Positions 1 to 5,739 of a DNA stretch of 7,679 bases are shown here, piece by piece. Position numbers and translations under genes: made by a program. Source of the DNA: Pseudomonadota bacterium (lineage in GTDB: Bacteria > Pseudomonadota > Alphaproteobacteria > Rhizobiales > Xanthobacteraceae); NCBI GenBank assembly GCA_023430245.1, contig JAEZBA010000597.1:1-7679 (forward strand), read 5' to 3'. The notes beneath the pieces were generated by a model. That model ran no database searches. It worked only from the letters and a program-made list of their open reading frames with translations, and had not been told where the DNA came from. The stretch's first letter is position 1. The number at the start of each line of letters is the position of its first letter.

Positions 1-752
1 TTGATGGTGAGTTCGCTGGCGGTCGCCATCTCGTGCCAGCCGGTGGTGTAGTAATATTTCGCGCCCTTCTGCAGCCCGAGCTGGCGATCGAGATAGGGCC
101 CGACGAATTCCGCCGCATCGATCACGCCGCGCTCGAGCGACGGGAAGATTTCGCCCGGCGCGATCAGGCGCGAGTCGACGCCGAGTTCCTTGTAGACGCG
201 GCCGGCGAGACCGGGGATGCGCATCTTCAAGCCCTGCAGATCCTCCGGCTTCTCGATCGGCTTCTTGAACCAGCCGGTCATTTGCACGCCGGTATTGCCG
301 CAGACGAAGGGCACCAGATTGAAGCGATCATAAACCTCGCGCCAGAGCTGGAGGCCGCCGCCGTCGAACATCCAGCCGTTATAGCCTTGGAAGTTGAGGC
401 CGAAGGGCACCGCGGTGAAATACTGCGCAGCGAAACTCTTGCCGGTCCAGAAATACGAATTGGCGTAGTTCATCTCGACCGTGCCGGACGAGACCGCGTC
501 GAAGCCTTCCGCCGCCGGGATCAGCTCGCCGGCGCCGAAGAACTGGATCTTGATGCGGCCGTTCGACATCTCCTCGATCCGCTTGGCGAGGTCTTTCGCC
601 CCGCCCGGTCCGGTCGAGTAGAAGGCCGCATTGGGCCCATAGAAGCTGGTCATCTTCCAGTTGAAGGTGGTCTGCGCGCGCACGACCGCAGGCGCCGCCA
701 CCGTCGCGGCCGCACTGGCCAGAGCAATTTTCGTGAAATCCCGACGTCGCAT
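1..752 (-). CDS. TRAP transporter solute-binding protein, partial (C-terminus off window)
   Basis: Periplasmic binding protein of a tripartite ATP-independent (TRAP) transporter; 250 N-terminal residues are present of an expected 360 or so, and the 3' end is cut by the window edge. A Tat-type signal starts at Arg2-Arg4 (RRRDFTK), followed by an Ala-rich stretch and a likely cleavage site after VRA (residue 26). Family landmarks: WFKKPIEKPEDLQGLKMR with Arg178, the position that binds the ligand carboxylate in DctP-type proteins, and AAEFVGPY (214-220, Glu215 within it), typical of the TakP/FcbT1 branch that binds 2-oxo acids or aromatic carboxylates. The ATG at 752 has a strong Shine-Dalgarno (GGGAGAG at 758-764, 5-base spacer). 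A sigma-54-like promoter lies just upstream. Cognate permease genes are not visible; they could lie beyond the left edge, or the protein could be an orphan. Family assignment is firm; the ligand is unknown. Confidence 0.93.
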   Translation of the reverse strand, partial: MRRRDFTKIALASAAATVAAPAVVRAQTTFNWKMTSFYGPNAAFYSTGPGGAKDLAKRIEEMSNGRIKIQFFGAGELIPAAEGFDAVSSGTVEMNYANSYFWTGKSFAAQYFTAVPFGLNFQGYNGWMFDGGGLQLWREVYDRFNLVPFVCGNTGVQMTGWFKKPIEKPEDLQGLKMRIPGLAGRVYKELGVDSRLIAPGEIFPSLERGVIDAAEFVGPYLDRQLGLQKGAKYYYTTGWHEMATASELTI

Positions 753-791
753 AGACACTCTCCCGCTGTACGATTTTGAGCGTCATTTTTA

Positions 792-807
792 AGCAAATAG
801 CAGGCCA
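792..807 (-). promoter_or_regulatory. Candidate sigma-54 (-24/-12) promoter of the partial TRAP binding protein
   Basis: Read on the minus strand, this is TGGCCTGCTATTTGCT. It matches the sigma-54 consensus TGGCACG-N4-TTGCW at every position except the A and C of the first element, with the invariant GG and GC exactly ten bases apart. Transcription would begin near 781, giving a leader of about 29 bases that contains the Shine-Dalgarno before the ATG at 752. Both geometry and distance fit. The TTGCGC-type elements at 870-920 would lie about 90-140 bases upstream of that start, the usual range for enhancer-binding proteins. Seen by eye; not tested against a genome background. Confidence 0.55.
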
Positions 808-869
808 ACCCGTTTTCTCAGCACTTAACCGTGGCTGCATGTCACAGCTGGAAACTGCCTAAATCCTAG

Positions 870-920
870 GCGCAATCTTGATCGTTGCGCAATCAGTTTT
901 GCGCAGCGGATGTATTGCGC
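870..920. promoter_or_regulatory. Cluster of four TTGCGC/GCGCAA elements in a divergent intergenic region
   Basis: Four related elements fall within 51 bases: GCGCAAT at 870-876, TTGCGCAAT at 885-893 (containing the perfect palindrome TTGCGCAA), TTGCGCA at 899-905 and ATTGCGC at 914-920. They lie between the minus-strand binding-protein gene and the plus-strand dienelactone hydrolase gene, 40-90 bases before the latter's start. The density suggests a multi-site operator or enhancer shared by both genes. The cognate regulator is not in the window. GCGC words are common in G+C-rich genomes, so some clustering could be chance. Confidence 0.4.
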
Positions 921-948
921 TCTGGCGGGGTTTGCATGTTTGAACGCC

Positions 949-954
949 GGGAGG
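949..954 (+). promoter_or_regulatory. Shine-Dalgarno that fixes the dienelactone hydrolase start
   Basis: GGGAGG lies five bases before the ATG at 960. It supports that start over the upstream in-frame start at 885, which would add 25 unlikely residues and put the Tat motif too far from the N-terminus. The string GGGAGGACCT also precedes the ATG at 6852, on the minus strand. Confidence 0.75.
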
Positions 955-959
955 ACCTG

Positions 960-1835
960 ATGGACCAGCGCATCATCGATCTGTACGACCGTTTTACACA
1001 TGGTGAAATGAATCGCCGCAGCTTTCTCGACAAGCTGGCCCATCTCGCGGGCTCGAGCGCCGCAGCCGTGGCGCTGCTACCGTTGCTGCAGAACGACTAC
1101 GCCAAGGCCGCGATCGTCCCGGCGGACGACGCGCGCCTTGTCTCCGAACGCGTCGCCTTCGACTCGCCGAAGGGCAGGATCAACGGCTATCTCACCCGCC
1201 TGAAAGGCGATGCGAAGCGACCGGCCGTTCTCGTCATCCATGAAAACCGCGGGCTCAATCCGCATCTCGAAGATGTCGCGCGGCGCCTCGCGCTGGATGG
1301 CTTCCTCGCCTATGCGATCGACCTGCTGTCGCTGGTCGGCGGCACGCCACCGAACGAGGACGAGGCGCGCGACCTGCACCCCAAACTGAACCAAGATGAT
1401 GCATTGGCGGCGCTGGTCGCCGCCGTCGACTTCCTGAAGAAGCTCCCGGAATCGACCGGCAAGGTCGGCGCCGTTGGCTTCTGCTTCGGTGGGCTGATGG
1501 TGAACCGGCTCGCGGCCGCAAGCCCCGAACTCGATGCTGGCGTCGCCTATTACGGACGACAGATACCGGCCGCGCAGGTGCCGAATATCCGGGCGTCATT
1601 GATGCTGCACTATGCGGAGAACGACGCCGGCGTGAATGCCGGCATCGCCGATTACGAGGCGGCGCTCAAGGCCAACAACAAGAGCTATGTGATCCACACC
1701 TATCCGGGCACGCAGCACGCCTTCAACAACGATACCGGTGCCGCCCGTTACAATAAGGCCGCCGCTGATCTCGCCTGGCAGCGCACCATCGCGTTCTTCA
1801 CCGAGAAACTCGGCGCGCCACCGAAGGGGGCGTGA
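960..1835 (+). CDS. Dienelactone hydrolase family protein, probably Tat-exported
   Basis: Alpha/beta-hydrolase of the dienelactone hydrolase (carboxymethylenebutenolidase) family, 291 residues; about 50 N-terminal residues precede the usual catalytic domain. The N-terminal segment holds a twin-arginine motif (NRRSFL, residues 18-23) and a hydrophobic run to about residue 44, with a possible cleavage at AKA (48-50), so export is likely. The catalytic triad is complete: Cys175 in the nucleophile elbow GFCFGG, Asp222 in AENDAGVN, and His253 in TQHAF. Glu95 in HENRG matches the glutamate that activates the cysteine in the type enzyme. The substrate is probably a lactone or ester, but cannot be fixed from sequence; a role in aromatic breakdown is only suggested by the family name. 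Transcribed alone, divergent from the binding protein on its left and tail-to-tail with the amidase (36 bases apart). The ATG at 960 was chosen for its Shine-Dalgarno and the Tat motif position. Confidence 0.92.
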   Translation: MDQRIIDLYDRFTHGEMNRRSFLDKLAHLAGSSAAAVALLPLLQNDYAKAAIVPADDARLVSERVAFDSPKGRINGYLTRLKGDAKRPAVLVIHENRGLNPHLEDVARRLALDGFLAYAIDLLSLVGGTPPNEDEARDLHPKLNQDDALAALVAAVDFLKKLPESTGKVGAVGFCFGGLMVNRLAAASPELDAGVAYYGRQIPAAQVPNIRASLMLHYAENDAGVNAGIADYEAALKANNKSYVIHTYPGTQHAFNNDTGAARYNKAAADLAWQRTIAFFTEKLGAPPKGA

Positions 1836-1850
1836 CCTTCGCCGCCCGCT

Positions 1851-1873
1851 GAAAAGCGAGGGCCCGGAGCCCT
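1851..1873 (-). terminator. Weak terminator-like hairpin after the amidase gene
   Basis: On the minus strand, AGGGC-TCCGG-GCCCT forms a 5-bp GC stem (1859-1873) overlapping the amidase stop codon. CGCTTTTC follows at once and supplies a four-T run. It could end the TRAP-amidase operon. The stem is short, and the 36-base gap to the convergent dienelactone hydrolase gene has no better candidate, so read-through from either side is possible. Confidence 0.35.
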
Positions 1874-3230
1874 ACTTCGCCTTGCGCCGCCTTCCCTTCG
1901 GCGCCACCTTGCCGATCAGCCAGTTGGCGGTGCGCATCAATCGCGCATCATCATGCGGCGCGCCGACGAGCTGCACGCCGAGCGGCAGATCGTCGTCACC
2001 CGACAGCAACGGCAGCGACAGCGACGGCAGCCCTGACAGTGTCCACAGCGTGCAGAACGCCGGATTGCCGGTGGTGTCGATGCCCTTCGGGGCAACGCCG
2101 GTGGTCGCAGGCGTGAGAATGGCGTTGCAGTCCTCCAGATATTCGCCGAGCGTGCTGGCAAGCCCCTTCGCATCGTCAACCGCCTGCTGGTAGGCCACCG
2201 CGCCCACCGCGCGGCCTTCCTCCACCAACTTGCGAAGAACGTCGCTGATGGCATCGCCGCCGCGGTCGACCACGCGGCCGAGCCGGTACGCCATTTCCGC
2301 CGCCATCACCGTGCGATGCACCTGCCAGGCCTCGGCATAGCGCTCCGGAAGATCCACCCTGACGCAGGCATCGCCAAGACTGTCGGCGAGGCGCTCGAAG
2401 GCCTCGCGGGTCTGCGCCTCCGCCTTGTCCCAGACCGGCGTGCGCACGAAGGCGATGCGCGGCTCGAGCGGGAATTTCTCCGCGGTCACCGCCCTGAAGT
2501 TCGAGATCGCAAACGGGCGGGTGTCGGGATCGCCAGGATCGTAGCCGGCAATCACGCTGGTGATCAGCGCAACATCCTCCAGAGTGCGGGCAAACGGCCC
2601 GACCGTGTCGAATGTCGGACTGAGCGGAAGGACGCCATGGCGCGAAATCAATCCCTTCGAGGGTTTCAATCCGAACACGCCGCAGAACGCCGCGGGTCGG
2701 ATCACCGAACCGTTGGTCTGGGTGCCGAGTGCGAGCGGAACCATGCCGGTTGCGACCGCAGCCGCGGAACCGGATGAGGAGCCGCCGGGCGTCCGCTCGG
2801 TGTCGTGCGGGTTGCGCGTCTTTCCGGGATGAAAATAGGCGAACTCGGTGGTGACGGTCTTGCCGATGATCACGGCACCGGCCTCGCGCAGACGCCGCAC
2901 CACATGGGCATCCTGATAGGGCCGGCGGCCGGACAGGAACGGCGAGCCGCATTCGGTCGGGAAGTCGCTGGTGTCGATGATGTCCTTGATGGCAACCGGG
3001 ACCCCATGCAGCGGCCCAAGCGGCATGCCCCGCTCCTTGCGCTCATCGAGCGCGTTGGCCTGCGCCATCGCGTGTTCGGGATCGAGATGCGCGAAGGCCT
3101 GAACCTCCGGCTCGACCTGCTCGATCCGGTCGAGGCAGGCGCGCGTATAATCCGCGGCGGTAACGGCACCACGGGCGATTTCGGTGGCAGCCTGGGCAGC
3201 CGTAAAGTTGCAAAGCGGGTTGGTGGTCAA
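1872..3230 (-). CDS. Amidase (amidase signature family)
   Basis: Cytoplasmic C-N hydrolase of the amidase signature family, 452 residues, normal for the family. The Ser-cisSer-Lys triad is readable: Lys82 in VAIKDIID, cis-Ser151 in TPGGSSSGSA, and nucleophile Ser175 in TQTNGSVIRPAAFCG. The 24-residue spacing between the two serines matches characterised members. The C-terminal part carries the usual GNPAFCTLWTLSGLPSLSLP stretch (from about 387) and ends in a basic tail. It is unlikely to be GatA because no gatB or gatC is nearby. It is last in the TRAP operon, so it may act on the imported solute or a product of it; the substrate is unknown. The start is TTG at 3230 with only a weak Shine-Dalgarno. 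It is 24 bases after the stop of the microprotein gene and in the same frame, with no in-frame ATG in the proximal region. Expression probably depends on translation of the upstream gene. Confidence 0.93.
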   Translation of the reverse strand: MTTNPLCNFTAAQAATEIARGAVTAADYTRACLDRIEQVEPEVQAFAHLDPEHAMAQANALDERKERGMPLGPLHGVPVAIKDIIDTSDFPTECGSPFLSGRRPYQDAHVVRRLREAGAVIIGKTVTTEFAYFHPGKTRNPHDTERTPGGSSSGSAAAVATGMVPLALGTQTNGSVIRPAAFCGVFGLKPSKGLISRHGVLPLSPTFDTVGPFARTLEDVALITSVIAGYDPGDPDTRPFAISNFRAVTAEKFPLEPRIAFVRTPVWDKAEAQTREAFERLADSLGDACVRVDLPERYAEAWQVHRTVMAAEMAYRLGRVVDRGGDAISDVLRKLVEEGRAVGAVAYQQAVDDAKGLASTLGEYLEDCNAILTPATTGVAPKGIDTTGNPAFCTLWTLSGLPSLSLPLLSGDDDLPLGVQLVGAPHDDARLMRTANWLIGKVAPKGRRRKAK

Positions 3231-3254
3231 GATCGAGTCGTCCGGCTGTTGCGG

Positions 3255-3449
3255 TCAGCCGATCAAGCCGAGAATCCCGCTCAACGTCAATGTGAAGCTG
3301 AGCGCCACGCCTGCCGTGATCAGCACCGCGACATATGGCTCTGCCTCGGTGCCGACAAACCGGTGGGTCTTGCCGCCGCGCGGCAGCAGGAAAATGAAGA
3401 GGCCGATGGTGACGACCAGAACGACCAGTCCCGATATCACGGATGTCAT
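3255..3449 (-). CDS. Two-helix membrane microprotein in TRAP operon (unknown function)
   Basis: A 64-residue hydrophobic protein that I do not recognise. It has two predicted membrane helices, about residues 4-23 and 40-62. A short polar loop (PRGGKTHRFVGTEAEP, 23-38) joins them, basic at its start and acidic at its end. The ATG at 3449 has a clear Shine-Dalgarno (AGGGAGA at 3455-3461, 5-base spacer), better placed than the upstream GTG at 3470. It lies 21 bases after the large permease gene and 24 bases before the amidase, so it is clearly an operon member. It could be an accessory subunit of the TRAP membrane complex or an anchor for the amidase; both are inference. Its stop is TGA followed by C, in frame with the amidase start. 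Confidence 0.78.
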   Translation of the reverse strand: MTSVISGLVVLVVTIGLFIFLLPRGGKTHRFVGTEAEPYVAVLITAGVALSFTLTLSGILGLIG

Positions 3450-3454
3450 GGTTG

Positions 3455-3461
3455 TCTCCCT
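3455..3461 (-). promoter_or_regulatory. Shine-Dalgarno of the microprotein gene
   Basis: AGGGAGA on the minus strand, five bases before the ATG at 3449, in the 21-base gap after the large permease stop. It decides the ATG start over the GTG at 3470 and is direct evidence that the short frame is translated. Confidence 0.7.
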
Positions 3462-3470
3462 GTCCCGCAC

Positions 3471-4976
3471 TCACCGGTAAAGATAATTTGGCAGCCAGAG
3501 GCCGATCTGCGGGAAGGCATACAGCATCGCCATCGAGATGATGACAATGAATAGATAGGGCAGCACGCCGCGGAAGATATCGTTGATGTTGACCCAGCTC
3601 GGCGCCACACCTTTCAGATAGAACGGCGCCATCGCCACCGGCGGCGACAGAAACGATGTCTGGATATTCAATGCGACCAGAAGTCCGAAGAACAGCGGAT
3701 CGACGTTGAAGGTCTTCAGCAACGGGAGAAAAATCGGCATGAAGATGACGATGATCTCCGTCCATTCCAGCGGCCAGCCGAGGACGAAGATGATGGCCTG
3801 AGCGAGGATCATGAAACCGATGGTGCTCAGGTTCATCGCCAGCACGAACTTCTCGATCGGCTCGTGACCGCCCAGATAGGCAAACACTGCGGAGAACAGG
3901 AACGAGCCGATGAACAGCCAGCACACCATGGCGGTGGTGCGCGCGGTGAGGAAGACCGAATCCTTCAACTGCGTGAAGTCAAAGGTGCTGCGCGGGATCA
4001 GAACGATGCCGACGCCGATGGTCACAAAGCCCATGATCATCAGCACGCGCCGGTCGACATTCATGGCGGTGAACCCGCAGACGATCAGATACAGCAGCAG
4101 CAGGGCCGCAAGCGCGCCGTAGACCTGGACCAGCCGCAACGCCCAGGTCCGCGAATAGTCGGCGCCGTAGACGACGGCAAGGATCAGCGCACCGAGTGAG
4201 CCCATAGCCGCCGCCTCCGACGGCGTCGCAAGCCCGAACACGATCGATCCCAGCGCGGCGGCGACCAGCGCGAACAGCGGCATGAACGAGGTGATGAGCG
4301 ACCACAGCACCGTCCCAAGCGGCACGTTGCGCTGCTCGGGAGGCAATTTGGGCGCGATCTTGGGGTTCAGGGCCGCAAGAACCATTGTGAAGAGAACATA
4401 GAGGCCCGCGAGCATCAAGCCGGGGAATAGTGCGCCGGCATAAAGCTTCACCACCGAGACACCGGCCGTCGCGCCATACAAGATCAGCATCACGCTCGGC
4501 GGAATCAGAATGCCGAGGCAACCTCCGGCGCAGATCACGCCCGATGCGATCCGGACGTCATAGCCAGCTCGCAGCATGGCGGGAAAAGCGAGCAGCCCCA
4601 TCAGGGTCACGACGGCGCCGACGATGCCGGTCGCGGTTGCGAAAATGGCGCATGTGATCAGCGTGGCGATTGCCAGAGCGCCCGGCATCGGACCGGCTGC
4701 AAGCTGCAGGGATTTGAACAGCCGGTCGAGAATGTTGGCGCGCTCGATCACATATCCCATGAACACGAATAGCGGTATCGAGATCAGGACGTCGTTCGTC
4801 ATCACCGAATAGGTGCGCTGCACTAGCAGCGAGAACACCAGATCGCCCATCGCGAAATAGCCGAAGAACACACCAAGCGCCATCAACGTGAAGGCGATCG
4901 GGAAGCCCAGCATGATGAGCACGACGAACAGAAACAGCATCAGCACGCCGAGTTCGGGATTTCCCATGCCGAACAT
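3471..4976 (-). CDS. TRAP transporter large permease (DctM/FcbT3 type)
   Basis: Large membrane subunit that forms the transport channel of a TRAP system, normally driven by a sodium gradient; 501 residues with 13 or more hydrophobic segments. Family hallmarks: GGCLGILIPPSVMLILYG (151-168), TPSEAAAMG (251-259) and SFLSPPVAMAPFYLKG (441-456), which correspond to the re-entrant and broken helices around the substrate path. Classic DctM proteins have about 425-440 residues. The excess falls mainly at about 275-345, where an extra pair of membrane segments is inserted. That form occurs in the mannitol/chloroaromatic (FcbT3, COG4664) branch. The ATG overlaps the dctQ-type stop by one base (TGATG), indicating translational coupling to the small permease. 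Family is certain; the solute is not. Confidence 0.95.
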   Translation of the reverse strand: MFGMGNPELGVLMLFLFVVLIMLGFPIAFTLMALGVFFGYFAMGDLVFSLLVQRTYSVMTNDVLISIPLFVFMGYVIERANILDRLFKSLQLAAGPMPGALAIATLITCAIFATATGIVGAVVTLMGLLAFPAMLRAGYDVRIASGVICAGGCLGILIPPSVMLILYGATAGVSVVKLYAGALFPGLMLAGLYVLFTMVLAALNPKIAPKLPPEQRNVPLGTVLWSLITSFMPLFALVAAALGSIVFGLATPSEAAAMGSLGALILAVVYGADYSRTWALRLVQVYGALAALLLLYLIVCGFTAMNVDRRVLMIMGFVTIGVGIVLIPRSTFDFTQLKDSVFLTARTTAMVCWLFIGSFLFSAVFAYLGGHEPIEKFVLAMNLSTIGFMILAQAIIFVLGWPLEWTEIIVIFMPIFLPLLKTFNVDPLFFGLLVALNIQTSFLSPPVAMAPFYLKGVAPSWVNINDIFRGVLPYLFIVIISMAMLYAFPQIGLWLPNYLYR

Positions 4977-5596
4977 CAGATCGAACCCTTGCGCTGGCCG
5001 ATTTCCTCGAGCTCCTTGACGACCTCGTAATCGCCGTGCTCGGCCTTTTCGAGCATGACTTTGTCAAGCTCCTCAACGTCGTGAAGCCGCTTCGGCCATT
5101 CGCCGGTGCGGATGCAGATGATGCAGCGCGCGACCTCGACGATGCCCTGAAGGACCATCAGCACGCCGGTGATCGGGATGAGCCATTTGAACGGCCAGAT
5201 GATCGGACCGTTCGGGCTTGCCGCGGAACGCTCGTTCATCAGCCAGGCCATCTTGGCGAAGCCATAACCCGAATAGACGAAGGCGATCATGCCCGGGAAG
5301 AAGAACAATATGAACAGGAGCAGGTCCCATTTCGCCTGCGTGGTCGGGCTCCAGGCCCGGTACAGAAAGTCGCCACGGACATGGCTGTTGCGGGCGAGCG
5401 TGTAGGCGCCTGCCATCATAAACAGCGTCCCGTAAAGGATGTAGGACGCGTCAAACGCCCATTCGGTCGGCGCATTGAAGAAATAGCGCGCAAAGACCTC
5501 ATAGCTGGTCGTGAAGGTCAGAATGAGGATGCACCACGCAAAGGTCTTGCCGACCCAGATGCTGAGCTGGTCGATCGAATAGATGACGCGGTCCAC
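4976..5596 (-). CDS. TRAP transporter small permease (DctQ/FcbT2 type)
   Basis: Small membrane subunit of the TRAP transporter, 206 residues from the GTG at 5596. Four hydrophobic segments are visible at about 14-31, 48-68, 90-110 and 132-155. The Y-E-V-F-A-R-Y motif (32-38) after helix 1 is typical of DctQ. The C-terminal 45 residues or so (from about 162) form a strongly charged, probably cytoplasmic tail rich in Glu and Lys, longer than in minimal DctQ proteins. GTG is preferred over TTG at 5599 because the purine-rich Shine-Dalgarno at 5601-5608 is then properly spaced. The stop overlaps the large permease start. The gene follows the binding protein gene after a 140-base gap that contains a strong hairpin. 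Confidence 0.94.
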   Translation of the reverse strand: MDRVIYSIDQLSIWVGKTFAWCILILTFTTSYEVFARYFFNAPTEWAFDASYILYGTLFMMAGAYTLARNSHVRGDFLYRAWSPTTQAKWDLLLFILFFFPGMIAFVYSGYGFAKMAWLMNERSAASPNGPIIWPFKWLIPITGVLMVLQGIVEVARCIICIRTGEWPKRLHDVEELDKVMLEKAEHGDYEVVKELEEIGQRKGSI

Positions 5597-5600
5597 CAAA

Positions 5601-5608
5601 TCCCCCCT
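5601..5608 (-). promoter_or_regulatory. Shine-Dalgarno deciding the GTG start of the small permease
   Basis: AGGGGGGA on the minus strand. The GTG at 5596 is four bases beyond it, whereas the TTG at 5599 would be only one base away, too close for initiation. Confidence 0.6.
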
Positions 5609-5680
5609 GCCGAACGGTGTGTTTGTTCCACCGTATTTCTTCTTGCTTGGCTGGAACGATTATTCTCTTTTCCGGAAGTT

Positions 5681-5729
5681 GAGAAGAGAAAAGCAGGCGG
5701 CCCGCCCGGGTTTCACCGGACGGGCCGCC
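5681..5729 (-). terminator. GC-rich intercistronic hairpin (partial terminator/attenuator)
   Basis: Arms at 5696-5709 and 5716-5729 pair over 14 positions with one mismatch and a 6-base loop (gtttca on the plus strand). On the minus-strand transcript the hairpin begins 10 bases after the binding protein stop. It is followed by TGCTTTTCTCTTCTC, a U-rich but interrupted tract. It could terminate part of the transcription, or protect the 3' end of the binding-protein message, giving more binding protein than permease. A weaker stem (5663-5669 with 5684-5690) would pair part of the U-rich tract with sequence further downstream. Confidence 0.65.
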
Positions 5730-5739
5730 CATGCACGTC

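Noticed and set aside
33..779. 248-codon plus-strand open frame opposite the partial binding protein
   Set aside because: It is antisense to a clear TRAP binding protein; the translation is low-complexity, rich in Arg, Glu and Ala with no domain, as expected from G+C-rich antisense codons.
885..893. TTGAT...ATCA arrangement near 878-895 as an FNR/FixK box
   Set aside because: The half-sites are not TTGAT-N4-ATCAA: the right arm is AATCA and the spacing is eight bases.
885..959. Upstream start that would lengthen the dienelactone hydrolase by 25 residues
   Set aside because: It has no good Shine-Dalgarno and overlaps the TTGCGC elements, whereas the ATG at 960 has an ideal one and places the Tat motif correctly.
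2805..3554. 249-codon plus-strand open frame over the amidase 5' end and microprotein
   Set aside because: Its sequence shows no family features and it spans three well-supported minus-strand genes; it is an antisense shadow.
5691..5706. Second GG-N10-GC (sigma-54-like) match upstream of the small permease
   Set aside because: The match lies wholly inside the GC-rich hairpin and lacks the TGGCAC and TTGC context; the spacing is coincidental.
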